64,000 nt of DNA from Epiperipatus broadwayi. Lineage: Eukaryota > Onychophora > Udeonychophora > Euonychophora > Peripatidae. Of this stretch, positions 1-12,400 are shown piece by piece. The notes beneath the pieces were generated by a model. It was not told where the DNA came from. It saw nothing but the letters and a program-made list of their open reading frames with translations, and made no database searches. The stretch is from the NCBI GenBank assembly GCA_028023455.1, contig JAQFVV010000031.1, positions 9,660,093 to 9,724,092 on the forward strand, given 5' to 3'. The translations under genes were made by a program, and so were the position numbers. Numbering within the stretch: position 1 is the stretch's first letter; every line of letters begins with the position of its first letter.

Positions 1-1352
1 GGGAATCGAGTACTTGGTACTGAATCCCCTGAGTAACTACATATTTGAGACACGTAGTCCTTTAGTAATGTATATAACATTGTAGTATCTGAAGTCATAC
101 TACAAAGCTCCAGTTCATCCCTCCATAATGTAATATTCAGCAATTAATCTGAACTTATTTTATTTGTACATATATGGTCTGCAATGGGAGCTTATTGTAG
201 CTCATTAAGTGTTAATAAATGACTTTTATTAAATATTATAGTGATAAATAATCATTCTTGCACCAACTTAGCCATCGCAAACCTAATAGGCTGGGCACAG
301 TGAAATTAAGGCATAATTAGAAACCATAGATTATAAAATTGTAATCAACTCTTTTAATTATAGAGCAATGGATGAGATTATCTTCTTAAAATCGCTCAGC
401 ATTTTTTACACCTGTGTGTGTCCTTTAATGTATTCATTTAACTTATATTTATTTATTAAAATATATTAAACTATAATAATGGTTTTGTGTATCATTCGTA
501 ATCCATTACAAATCATAGTTAAGTTGCTTAATATTTGTATTACTTATTAATCAATGCATCATCTAGCCAGCTGTAGATAATATGTGTGTATTTAAATATT
601 AGTAGTTTAGTTAATATCCCCTGAGTCTCTTGCTCCACCCTTTGCTACTGCCTGTATGCAAACTATGAAATTCTGAGTGTAGCACCATATATGTCATTCA
701 TAGGGTAGTAAGTCATGGAGTGTTGGTGGAGGAGCTGAGGTGCAGACAGATTCAAGGTCTTAACCCCTCATCTACATCAGCCTTGGTATAATTTGCCAAG
801 AATCTGGGGATTGTTGTGTGAATGTATAAATATGACCATTATAGTAAATAATCAAATCCATGCAAGATATCAAACTCACTACTTTAAAAGTCGATTCAAC
901 ACTTAAAAAGAACAACATTGTTTTGGTGATCAGCAATATATATATATACAAATGACCCTACTTTAAAAAATCATATCAAAAACTCTTGTTGACAAATGAA
1001 CACCTATCTTTTATAAGCTACAATCGAACTTGTTTGAATATAAAGATCAGCAGCCATCATCAATGTAAAACCTCAAACTAGAAGATTTCTTCAAACATGA
1101 ATAATAGCTAAAATAAAAATGGATGTATTTAAATTTAGTGAACTAAAGAAATTTAAATTGGAAACTCCACAAATAGCTGTAAAATTATTTGAAACTTCAA
1201 GATTTTCAATCTTTAGCTGGAGTTATACCAATTCTAACTTGAGATTCCAAAGAGCACAGACCTATCTATTCAACAAACTCAAAGATTCTAATTAACTATT
1301 TAAACAAATACACATAAGCATGCACTGTTAAGTATAAAGTTAAAATAGGCAA
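1..1352. other. AT-rich spacer, no gene seen
   Basis: Intergenic-type sequence with many short A/T runs and stop codons in all frames. I see no supported gene, transposon end or structured repeat here. A slightly GC-richer patch lies around 615-790 but has no recognisable motif. Confidence 0.6.
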
Positions 1353-1545
1353 AACTCCCTATACAGTAGTGCCACTCACTGCAAGCCAGAGAAATCAATG
1401 ATTTCCAGATGCATAAAATCCCTATCTAGTGCCTACTCATCCAATATCCCCAGATTAGTTTCTGGCTTGTGGCCTTTGTCAATGAGAAGTCTTGGATCTG
1501 AGAGCACTGCACCTAGAGCTTAGAAATGGTGATCATATGAGGTTT
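1353..1545 (-). repeat. Foldback-family repeat, single copy with hammerhead relic
   Basis: This stretch matches, with substitutions, one arm of the palindrome at 57748-58152 (shared landmarks: the GGCAAAACTC start, GTGCCACTCA, CCTACTCATCCAATAT and GGATCTGAGA blocks). Read on the minus strand it contains a decayed hammerhead-like core: a damaged CTGATGA box (TTGACAA), a GGC/GCC hairpin with a CACAA loop, then GAAAC and an ATC in place of the cleavage triplet GTC. The damaged core means this copy should be inactive. No target-site duplication is obvious. Confidence 0.6.
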
Positions 1546-2198
1546 AGTAAGTATAAAGTTATCGCATGGGAAGAGATTTATTCTCTGTGGAGCTGCAACC
1601 ACTAAAATGAATTCAACTTGAAAAAGTATCTATTCATCTATGATGAAGGAGTACCAACTTGACTACCTGGATCTGAAGATATGAACTTAACAATTCAAAA
1701 CATATATGAGAAAGAAAATTTGGATCACTATTATGATTGTTCCAAAACATTCAAACCCAAACAATTGAATCATGAACTGTAGAAATAAGGACACACATAA
1801 TCCTTTTAGACATTTTTCTTTAGAACTGTTGATTTCTCTTAGGTTGACATTATATGATTAATTTTATGTATCTATTGTTTTTATTTGTCATAGATTAAAA
1901 GGGGATATATGTATTCTTGACATACTCAAAAAGAGCGAAATACTGGTAATTTAATTTTGAATTAAATAAAATTAAGAGTCAGGTGCAAACTTGCTTGTGT
2001 TTGAATTTGATCAACACCAGGATTAGAGATAAGACTTTATATTTTCCAACATTAAATACTGATACTTGTATATTTACACTGTTATTTGTTGTTGTTTTAA
2101 AATAAATTTATTAAACATAGTAATATACAGTTAAACTTTATAAAAATTTACATAGCATTCAGAATGAAACACTTTCACCCAAGTATCATCATGTAGAC
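1546..2198. other. AT-rich spacer
   Basis: No coding potential or recognisable repeat. It separates the foldback-family repeat from the LINE fragment that follows and probably includes decayed 3' flank of that LINE. Confidence 0.5.
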
Positions 2199-2750
2199 TC
2201 ACAGGTGAAAGCAGAGAGTCTTGATGTTGACTTGATCAAGAAGCTTAATAAAGACACTTAGAGCCGAGTCCTGAGAATGACCAAAGATGAGCCTGCAATG
2301 CATCAACCATAAAGAAAATGTTACAAAGATAGATAATCTTATTGCTGCAAACGATGCCTTCTTAAGAGTATTAGAAACAGAAAGAGCATCCCTAAGATCC
2401 AGAGAGACATTCACAACAATAAAGTCCCTAATCAACTTAAGAGCAGGACAAATATAGAAAATATGGAGTATTGTCTCATCATATAATCTACACAACTGAC
2501 ATTGAGATGAAATCCTAATGAATCCTCTGCTGGTCACTAAAAAATAACTTGTTGGGAGTGCATTTAAATTTAGTTTAAATACAAAATCAACATGTCTTGC
2601 TTCAATGAAAAGAAGTTTTATTTTATGCAAGAGAACTTTATCTGAAACACCTAATGAAGTCAAAAGAGGAGTATAATGTGAAAATTTTAATTTATAAACA
2701 TCCCAGAATGTCAATTTCCCATCAAGTGCAACTTGAACCGAGGGTATCAA
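2199..2750 (-). pseudogene. LINE ORF2 C-terminal fragment (Cys/His domain)
   Basis: A 183-codon open frame on the minus strand. It contains C84-x2-C87, then ETILH with H96, and C101 in FYICPAL, the C-x2-C-x8-H-x4-C arrangement with a trailing CPxxxxxR that closes ORF2 proteins of many non-LTR retrotransposons. In those proteins this zinc-binding region lies downstream of the reverse transcriptase and helps bind RNA or the target. No endonuclease or reverse transcriptase motif is present, so this is a 5'-truncated insertion. The methionine at 2750 is only the first ATG in the surviving frame, not a real start. The frame being open over 550 bases suggests it is younger than the RTE relic at 5.2 kb. 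It could instead belong to another clade with the same zinc-binding end. Confidence 0.65.
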
Positions 2751-2759
2751 CTTAATAAC

Positions 2760-5217
2760 TGACTTCCATAAATCAGCAATCCAGTAACTTGAAAATGGAG
2801 GTGGTATATCTGTTATTGATACTAATTATTTCATCATTTACTTTTTTTTCAGTATATATGATTAAAAACTTCTAGCATGAATGGTCTTTTCTATTATTAC
2901 AGATTGTAATAAAAAGTGGGAATCCCATATTATTACCAAGTTATATAACATGGATCAATCTGCAAATATGTTAGGAATAAAAAATTATGATTTACTAAAT
3001 CCTAAATTATCATGCAAGTATATATAAACAATGACAGTTTAAATTTTTTTGTACTGATATTAAATGATAGTAATAATAACAAGTCAGATGTCACATGACT
3101 TATATATAGCTTGCACTTACAAATATGTAAAATTAAGAGCGTGCTAATAGCTCTTGGATTAATAAATATCAATCATATTTATCAAAGAAAAGTCATAGAA
3201 ATATAAATAAATCAAATTTATATTGGAATATTTTCTCATTGAATAAATTGTAATAAGTATGAATAAATCTGTTAAACACATAATTATTAATTAAAGATGG
3301 TCATTTGCATTTTTCTTTATTCTTTTATCGATTTATCGTATACTTGATGCAATAAAAATAACATAAACTTTACCTGAAGTAGAGTATTGTATGTATGCTC
3401 CCTAAGCTCAAATTCTGGGATAAATGGAAATTAGGGATGGAGAAGGAAGATGAGTGTGTGGAGGTATCTGAGATATATTTATATGTAAGCATGTCATCTC
3501 AGATTGAAATCAGTATGGTTACAGGTCTAGATGGTTGGGAACCCTAGATACGTTTTCTCATTCACTCTGATGACCTATCAAGTATACTGCTATGCAAGGT
3601 CAGGACCTGTTCAATTACAATTAATATCAATAATTTTTCTGGATCATACCTGCCATAATCTGGATAGAATGGGTTTTACTGACAACTTTGTAACTCCATT
3701 TAAATAATCTCTACTAAGCAAGTATAATCTGGTAAAAATATTAGCATAATGTTGAAATAACTACAGCTGATTGTATACATGGATAAATCTAAAAAATTAA
3801 GTAAGTCTTTCATGGACTTTTAGATGTAAATATTAAGTGTTTAATATTCTAAGTTGTATTGTTTTTGGATAAATTTCAGCTATGATGTAAGTTACCAATT
3901 AAAAATTTGAATTATAAACAGAAATCATGCCATCTAGTGAGAGTATTTGTCTAAGTCACCCCCAAATGGGAAGTAATTTGTTTTCACTTTTGGTTTAAAA
4001 AATGATTCATACATTTATTATTATTATTATTATTAGATGGTGTGGGATACAATTTGCAATGCTAGTCTAAAATTGGTTATTGTCTAGTTACATCACACAC
4101 AAATCAAATTGATCTAACACATGAAATAATCTTGTTAAATTATCTATCATATATATATATGTTTTATTTATACTCACATTATTGACGGTGTACTCACGTG
4201 AATACATTGCATTATCAATATACTTCATCTACAAAAATAAAAAAAATAATTTAAATTTAGATATTAATAATAAATGATCTTGTCAAATTTTATTAATTAT
4301 TTATTCATTTATGATTAAAAATAAATGTTACATATGTAAAATATTTTAATATTTTAAAAAAATTCTCAAAACTATAATAAAACAATTTTATTTAAAATGT
4401 TTTATTTTTAGTTTTGTATATTTATTAATCTTTCAATTTAATTATTAAAATATATTGCAGGGCATAACTAGGACATTTGAAGTTATTCGTAAATAAATAA
4501 AGACTAATAAAATATTTTTTTTTAAAAAAAGCATCTTCAGAACATATTTCTAAATAGCAATGACAAAACTTCCAAATGGATTCTCTATATGTGCCATTTA
4601 ATTGTTTTTCGAAAAAATAAAATTCAAAAACATAATAAAGAGCAATTTTTTAAATAATATTCAAGGATGAACATTTATAAAACAAGAGGATTATATCTTA
4701 TTAGTAAATTTGCACATTTTAATTATAACAAACAATAAGTTTATATAAAGTATGTGTGCGTCTATTTATTGACACTACATATAGTTAGTCATTTAAATTA
4801 ATGAATTCACATTCGAAACTCTTAAGTGTCCTTAGATATATTATTCACATATATAAAATATAATTGTTTGATATAAATGAAAAATAACAATCACATTTGT
4901 ATCTAAACAAAATACTTTTGAAATTGAAAACTCATAATTTAAATCGTTATAAACTTGTTTGATTACAACCATCAGTGACATACATGCCTAGTGTTTCTTA
5001 AACAGTCTATTTACATTTTTCTAATGACTTTTGATAATTGTTTGTGGTATCCTGCATGGTTTGATGAGGTCATTGAAGTACAATCCAGCTATGTTAGTTC
5101 TGCTGCCTGATTTTTTTGTGTGTGTGAATTTCTGAACAAAAACCAATAATTTATGACAAAAAAACATGATTTATGAACTACAAATTTAAAAATACATTTG
5201 TTTTGTATATATCATTT
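2760..5217. other. AT-rich spacer with a short (ATT)n tract
   Basis: About 2.4 kb with no supportable gene. An (ATT)n microsatellite lies at about 4016-4036 and short (AT)n tracts at about 4150. Homopolymer A and T runs are frequent, and no inverted or direct repeat longer than about 20 bases stood out. Confidence 0.5.
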
Positions 5218-5219
5218 TC

Positions 5220-6320
5220 AATCCAGTTTCTCTAGTCTATGGCCTCTCTTTTCCACATCACCCCCAGCAAACTTTTTTATTTCATCCATTCATCTGGGTG
5301 ATTCATTTCTTGATCTTTTACAGTCTGTTGGCATCTGATTTAAAACTTCCAATTGTTCATCTATTATCCTCTCTTCAATAAAATGTACAGCCTAGTTACA
5401 TTTGTATTCATTAATCCTCTCATGATATTAATGATACATGGTTGTTTTCTTACTCATATATTTAGTTTTCAATCTCTTTTTGTTATTCCTAGCATACATC
5501 ACTTCATATTTAATTTAGGGTTTGAATTCTATATATTGATTTTCTATTGTGTGGCCAAGTGTTGATCATAGGTAAATACAGATAATAAAAAAACCTTTCC
5601 ATTCAAATACATGGTTATATTTCTTTTTAATATTAAATTCTTTCTATCAATAACATTCTATCCCAGTTTAATGCTATAATTAATTTCATTCATTAAGTTT
5701 CCATATGTATTTATATACTGACCAAGACATTTGTAGTAGCTAACATCTAATTGGTGATTATTAATCTTTATTTTCTTTTTTAATAAAACCATTAAAAATA
5801 GCTATACCATTTTTAGGACTTATCTTACTATCTTATTTATCAGTGATAATTCTTGCAACACTTTCTAAGGCTCTGAAGCATTATTTGTAAAGTCAACAGT
5901 ATCATCTACAAAATCCAAATGCTTAAATAATTTTCATTTCAATAATTTTCCATTTCTAATTCATAAAATATAACTAGTAAAAAATATTTTGGAATTATGA
6001 AATCATCTTGCTGTACATTCTCAGAATGAAATCTTAATATCACCATGTTATTTAATTAATGCTATTGCATTTTGATAAATATTGTTCAAAATAAAACAGT
6101 GATCCAGGTTCTTATTTTGATAATACCAATAAAAAGCATAATGGGAACTTGCTTTTTATAACTTCTCTCAGTACTCTGACATGAACCATTATACTAAAAC
6201 CACTTTTAAATGTATTTTCTTTTGACTATATATAATGCAAAGTTTTCTGATGAATGATTGTAATTATCTTGATAGTGATTTATGGATGATTGATAGTATA
6301 TCATTCCTAATATCTTCTTA
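5220..6320 (-). pseudogene. Ancient RTE retrotransposon relic
   Basis: Read on the minus strand, this is colinear with the RTE element at 37226-40540, covering its C-terminal region and the reverse transcriptase back to about the middle of the fingers. Shared blocks include TTCCACATCACCCC, TTTCATCCATTCATC, ATCTATTATC and ACTAAAACCACTTTTAAAT, in the same order and spacing. The copy is riddled with frameshifts, stops and AT-shifted substitutions, and short ORFs inside it have no meaning. It is much older than the two other RTE copies here and is incapable of function. Confidence 0.75.
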
Positions 6321-6629
6321 CAATCATTTGATAATATTTACATATTATACCATCTGTGGTTATGTTCAAAATTGGCATTGTTGTATTCTTTAAAAAAAAA
6401 TTTTTTCCATTAATTTATCTGTTGTTCATTGTTAAGAATACAACAGAACATAAGATACTGGCATTCATTATGTTTTATATATATTGTAATCTACCAGTGT
6501 GAATGCAATAATCAAATGATAATAACTATCAAGCTCAAACTGCTTTAATAAATAATTAATGATGAATGAATAAATAAATACCTAGATAATAATAATAAAA
6601 ATATCAAGTCACCAGAGGTCGCCTCTAGC
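6321..6629. other. AT-rich spacer between two LINE relics
   Basis: About 300 bases of AT-rich sequence with AATAAATAAATA-like runs at 6545-6600. Nothing else is visible. Confidence 0.4.
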
Positions 6630-6692
6630 TTATGATTTAGGTCAGATAGGCGTATAGGAGATAGTTTATTTGTAGTTACACAACTTATAGAT

Positions 6693-7294
6693 ATGAGTAG
6701 GAATTCAGGTAGACAGATATATATGAGTTTTATAGATATAGAGAAGGCATATGATAGAGTAAATAGAAATAGATTATGGATAAGTTTAGCAAATCTGGGA
6801 ATGGATAAAGCTTTAGTGAGTGTTATTAAGAAATTATATGAAAATAATTACTATACATATCAATTAGGGGATATAGAATCAGTTAAAGTTAAAAATGGGG
6901 TGGAACTGAGGCAAGGATACCCTATGTCACATATTTTGTTTATGTTGTATTTGAGTGAAATGGAGAGAGAAATAGAAAATCCAGGAAGAGGGATAGAGAT
7001 ACCGTTAATAGGTGGCAAAAGAGTATATACATTGTTGGGTCTTTTTTTGTGGATGATTTCTTTTTGTGTGCAGAAAGAAGAGAAGATATAAAAGTTATGC
7101 TGAGGACATGCACAAGGGTGGGTAAAGATATGGGGATTAAATTTAGTGAAGAAAAATCAAATATAATGATGGTTAATACTGGGGAAAGAGAAGACAAAGA
7201 TTTCTTATTGGGGGATATAAAGTTAAGTGTGGTGAATAGATATAGCTATTTGGGAATCATCTTGAGTAATAAGAAAAATTGCTTGAATGAATGA
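6693..7294 (+). pseudogene. LINE reverse transcriptase fragment, frameshifted
   Basis: Two overlapping frames make up the RT palm. The first (6693-7091) carries SFIDIEKAYDRVNR (RT motif with the first catalytic Asp region) and LRQGYPMS, a variant of the conserved RQGCPLSP box. After a frameshift at about 7040-7060 the second frame (7049-7294) gives FVDDFFLCAE, equivalent to the catalytic F/Y-x-DD box, followed by the GIKFSEEKSN motif and YLGI. It ends at an in-frame TGA at 7292-7294; the next piece resumes in the same frame. An intact protein would copy its own RNA at a nicked target. This copy has at least one frameshift and one nonsense codon within the RT region. Confidence 0.75.
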
Positions 7295-7303
7295 AAGAAA
7301 AAA

Positions 7304-8276
7304 TTGATAAATGAAGCAAAGAAAAGAAAGGGATTGATAAAGAAATTAACAGTGTTTTCATATAATAAATATGATGTAGCTAGAATTGTATGGAAGGAAG
7401 TGGCAGTAGCAGAGTTAACATATGGCAATGATGCATTATGTGGTAGTAAAGGGGTGTTAGATTGCTTAGAAAAAGTACAAAGGGAAATAAGAAGACATGG
7501 ATTACATGATGAGGTATGGACAGCAAAGGATGCAATCCAAGGAGAAATGGGATGGTCAGGTCTTTATATGAGGGATGCAAAAAGCAAGTTGAAAATGTTC
7601 GGTAGATTGCAGTTTATGGATAATAAAAAAATAGCCAAAATAGTATTCAATTGGGTTACAAAGCAAAGGGCGGGCAACAAGATGGGTGAGAAAGGTATTG
7701 CAGTATGAAGATTTGGATAAAAAAGTTATGTCAGTATACTTGTACAAAAGATGGGATGATTGTGTTAGGAGAATTGTTGAGTGTTATAGTGGTAAGGAAT
7801 GGGATAGAAAAATAGATGCATTAATAAAGAATAGGGAGTTGGAGAGATGGAGAACTAGTATGGAGAGTAAAATGAGTTTAAATATATTTAGAAATAAACG
7901 GAACATTGGGTGGGAGTTCATTTATGATAATAGTAAGGAAAGTAGTTTATTGTTTAAGGCTCGAATGGAATCTTTAGCAACAAGGAAATATACATGTAAA
8001 TGGAAAAATATGGGTGATTTAGTCTGCAAGTTGTGTAAGAAAGGCATAGAAAATATTAGGCATCTGTTACTTCAATGTAAATGTTTGGAAGCAGAAAGGG
8101 TTCAAATAATGAAGTTACGGAAGGTTAAATATGAACAAAGTGATTATACAGAAAGTGAGTTATTGGTTTTTATGCTAGGTTTGGGAAAGGATAAGGGGGA
8201 TTTAGATATGAAGATCATGGAGTTGACAAATATTATGTTGTGGAAATGGGGTGGAGCAGATTATGGGAAAACTTAG
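7304..8276 (+). pseudogene. LINE ORF2 C-terminal part with CCHC domain
   Basis: Continues the RT copy. Frame 7304-7708 covers the thumb and linker (LTYGNDALCG and EKVQREIRRHGL resemble the Y-G...W and LE..QR region of LINE RTs). A frameshift at about 7685 shifts into frame 7686-8276, which carries CKLCKKGIENIRHLLLQC: C114, C117, H126, C131 in that piece. It ends with TAG at 8274-8276, and the 3' untranslated region follows. The total tally for the locus is two frameshifts and one nonsense codon, modest decay compared with the RTE relic upstream. Confidence 0.7.
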
Positions 8277-8499
8277 GGTGGACAATGGAAAAGGGAAGGT
8301 AAAGTGGCTACCAGGTTTCTCTGGGCATAGCTGCTGAGAGATTCCTGACTCCGTTTAAGGAGAAGTCACAGTACATCACATCACATCAGATCATGCTCAT
8401 CAATTTACTAGAATATCATAAAATATACCGATAACAAGTAGGAGTTTTGTTCCACTAATAACTATAAGATAAAAAACTAAAAGATAAATCAAAAAAAGA

Positions 8500-9445
8500 A
8501 GAGAAATACAAAAGTGCAACTCAGATCAATTTCATAATGGATTTAGATGTCCAGCATCCAGCTATGATGTCCAACAGCTTAAACACATTTAAAATTTCCT
8601 ATGCACAAGTTGCAAAGTCACAATCATTGATAAATATTATTAAAAAAGTGAAAATAATTCACAATTGTTTTTCTCAAAGAAAATGCAGCAAACACCTAGA
8701 TTTCATTGTTCTGCAGCAGGAGATTTGATGAAACTAGATCTTACCCCAAAAACTATTGAAACTAATGTTATCATTACAAAAGAGCCCTAGTCTTGTGATA
8801 GCCTTATAAAAATCTCTGAAGTCTTTAATCAAACCATATCTAGGGATCTTTTCAATTCATTTAAACATTTTTTCACAGAATGCTTTATTGTCATAGCAAT
8901 TATGAATAGGAACTGTTAACTCTACAGATTCCCTAGAGAATTACTATTCGAAGACATTTATAAGAAAAAACTATGAAAATTTGATAGTTTGTGTGGGAGA
9001 CCATCCAAATCCACGTTATTTGGCTATTGAATTTGTAAATGAATGTTCCGACAATATGCATTAGTTATAGTTAACCCCAATAGAGAAAACATTCTTACTG
9101 GCCTAATTACAAATACTTACCTAGGTTACTCTGACACAGATTTTACTAAATTAATGAAACTGTTTGAGGAGGTGATAGATTTTCAGTCTATTTATATGAA
9201 AAATACATCCATCCCAATACTAACTAACAGTTATAGATTCAAGGTAAAATTAGTAGAGAACATAAATCCCAAAAATATTCTAACACAAATTACAGATCAA
9301 GAAGCAACATTATTTCTTGTTATAAATGGCCTCAAACTGCAATACTTTCATTGTAAATAATGTGGTCACCTAATTAGCAGCTGTCCGGCTTTATATTGTA
9401 ATAATTGTAATATGAGAGCTTTAAATCATATATATATATTGATCT
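8500..9445 (+). pseudogene. LINE ORF1 (gag-like) relic with zinc-knuckle remnant
   Basis: Two short frames (8537-8728 and 9043-9360) appear to be pieces of one ORF1-type protein. The first contains FKISYAQVAKSQ, the S-x-A-x-V-A motif common near the start of LINE ORF1 proteins. The second runs into YFHCK, then a stop codon, then CGHLISSCP and YCNNCN at about 9350-9415, a recognisable pair of CCHC zinc knuckles interrupted by TAA. ORF1 proteins bind LINE RNA. The piece follows the 3' tail of the LINE at 6.6-8.4 kb, so it is either a second, separately inserted LINE or its 5' part in tandem. Strongly decayed. Confidence 0.5.
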
Positions 9446-12400
9446 CTGACAAATAATAAGCAACCATATTTATCTATATATTGTAACCTTTTGATTGGTT
9501 ATCCATAGTCAGAATGGCATATAAAAACTAAATTATAATTCCAAAATTTTAAATTTATAATCAAGATAATATTAAATCTATAAACTTGGATATTATAACT
9601 ATAAATGATTTAATATGTACAATTTTAAAAATATAATTCTGTAGAGATTAATAATTGTTATTATATATAATCAGTTATATTAATATAAATTTTAATACTT
9701 AATATAAATTTTAATAATTCTAGCTGTATAATTTAAAAGTGTGGTAAATCTTAATAAACATCGTTGCGTAACAATCTGATTTTGAATTATTTAACGCGAA
9801 GTTTCTTTAATAAATATCAAACAAAACAAAAAAATATCAAGTTTCTTCTAAAGTTAAAAATAGAATTGTATTCCACGAAAGAAAGAACAATTATTTATCA
9901 CAAAATAATAATTTAATTTTAAAAATTATCGTAATAAAGTAGATATATTTATTATAAAGATTATAGGTTAAATTAATTAATCATATTACAGATTCAAAAT
10001 ACAACCTGAAATAAAACTTGGTTTGTAAGTTTTGATTTAAATCAATTTCATTTATTAAATTTTTATAATTCAATATTATTTCAAACAGAAATACCAGAAA
10101 CATTTTGTTTAAAAAAAAGTTGTAGAAAGTGATGGGAGAGTCAACCAATCAGATTTCAATAAATGATTCTCTAATGTCACATTTTCCCGGTTTACTTTTC
10201 AAAGAGAAAACACATCAGACGATTTTTTTTAAAAAAAAAAAAAAATTAAAGTCTGATAGTATTGTTTTGTTTGTTTTTTTTGTGTTATAAAAGTTAAAAT
10301 ATTGAAGTGTTAATTAATTTTTTTAAAAAAATTGTATTTATCTAAAGAATTGAAATATTTTTTAAAAAGTTTTTAATTCTATGGAGTGAGTAAACCAATT
10401 ACTTCGTTGCAATCTATTTATAATAAAAATGCTAGCTAGGATCAGCTTAAGCAAGGAAACAAAAGTTGCTATTCTTGCCAGAATGGCCAAAAAAGGAAAA
10501 ACAACGTTATAGTTTTAAAAAAAAAGACTACCTGCATTAACGTGGGGAGACATTCGTTTTATCCAAGTTTATACATTTAAAAAGAGTATGCAATCTAAAA
10601 TCTTCAAGAGAATTAAATTTTTTTAGCCTAAGAACCTATTTAAATGCTAAAAATAATTCAGTTAATAATGACAAATTGAGGAAACAAATATTCGTTTGAC
10701 TAATATTTAAGAAATAAAGATTATGCTTCTCCTTGAAAGCAAAAAAAAACCAATAAAGAAATTTGAATTAAGATTTTTCATAGTCAAAGAAAAGTTAAAC
10801 TTTTATAAACTTGAAATAATAAGTCTGTATAGCTTTGGGTAGGAAATTAAGTCAGAAAATGAACATATTTGGAGCTCAAGAATTAGACAAACTTATTAAA
10901 AATATGTTTACAAACCTTCCTAGTATAGTAAATAACCATAGAAGGAGAAATTCTGAAGAAAAAAAATTGCCTAAATATTAAAGAAACTTGTTTTAAAGTA
11001 GGAACTGAAAAGAAAAGATATAATAATAAGGTGCTGATATAGTATGCACTTGGCGGCCATTTTGAATTTGTATGCTTAATGTTTTATTTATATTTCCATG
11101 TATAGAGCAAGATGAAGAGAGGAAAGACCCTCAGCGCTAAGAACAAAATTTACATACACGGTAATGACAGTAATGTTACAAAAAATGTTTTTGGAAAAAA
11201 ATAATAATAAAGTAAAAGTGATATTAACTTTACATTTATTAGTGATAAAAAAAAATTTTCACATAAAAAATACTAACGCTAATATTTTCATATGAATGAG
11301 AAAAAAAAGGGGTTTTAAAAACAACTAGTTATACAACGTATATTCAGGAATTATAATATGAAAGAGTATGGGTGCGGGAATAATATTTAAGTCATGTGTA
11401 TATATATATATTCTGATCGGATTATAATATATACAATATAATGTTAATAATTGCAAGGATGAGTGAGTGTGATGTAAGACCATATTAGAATCTCATTTAT
11501 TAATAAAAATAAATATTATCTAGAACATCTGAGTAATAATAAACAAATAGATTATTTGTTTCAAGACATGATGGTAGATATAGGTAGAAATATTGCATGA
11601 GAAGAGTAGATCATAGGAGAGATCTAAAATAGAATATTAAAGGCTGCCTACACTGCAATAGAATGAGTCAAATTCCTGGGATAGTCTATATAGAATTGCG
11701 GCCTGAAAAATGGATGAAGGGTTAGCGGAGTTAAACCTTTGTGATGCTCACATAATTTATAGAAAGAAATAGAAAGATTTTTCAATAAAAAAAATGATTG
11801 TTTAAATACTGTAAGTGCTTATTAGAGAAGCCTGTGTAGAATTGGAATAAATCCATTAATAAAATGATTACCTAATGAAATAATACATAATAAATGAAAC
11901 TCCTATCCCTCTATTAAGGTAATAGCCAATAAATCAATGGCTCACTTTTCTAAAATTAAAGTAAGTATTAATCCAGTGTTGTATTAAAGGTAGGGATGAA
12001 ATTTTGAAGGATTGCATGGATTTTCTAGTTAGGTCTGGATAAAGTGGTCCACAAGTAATAGAATCACGTACAAAACAAAAGATCATATATAGTGGAATGA
12101 TTACTAGAATAAGTGACTCTCTGAATGAAATACTGAGATCTAATATCAAAATAAAAAATGAGTGTAAGAGGTAGAATGAAGAGATAAAATGATTGTCATA
12201 ATATAATAAAGAATATTTATCACATCAGTAAGAACTTTGTAATGTGATTAGAATGTAAATTTTCAAACACAAATGTAAATGACTATGAAGGAATTGATTA
12301 ATTCATAAATGATGTACATAGCAGACTAGTATAAAATCATAAATAATAATAAAGCAATAACTAATAATTTTAAAAGAGAAATATAAACTAGGAAAAGGGT

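Larger units (their letters stand above)
6630..8395 (+). mobile_element. 5'-truncated non-LTR retrotransposon with broken RT
   Basis: A plus-strand LINE copy that starts inside the reverse transcriptase and runs through its 3' untranslated region. The last 120 bases include GCTGAGAGATTCCTGACTCC and end in CATCA-type short repeats (CACATCACATCA at about 8375-8390), a usual style of LINE tail. The same 3' end recurs, degraded, at 18505-18860, which confirms a dispersed family. The domain order fits APE-type clades such as I, Jockey or CR1, but I cannot fix the clade. The coding remnants are listed separately. Confidence 0.75.

Noticed and set aside
10380-10520. A short readable stretch (SKETKVAILARMAKKGKTT) that looked like a helix-turn-helix
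   Set aside because: Fewer than 25 codons between stops and no transposon ends around it.
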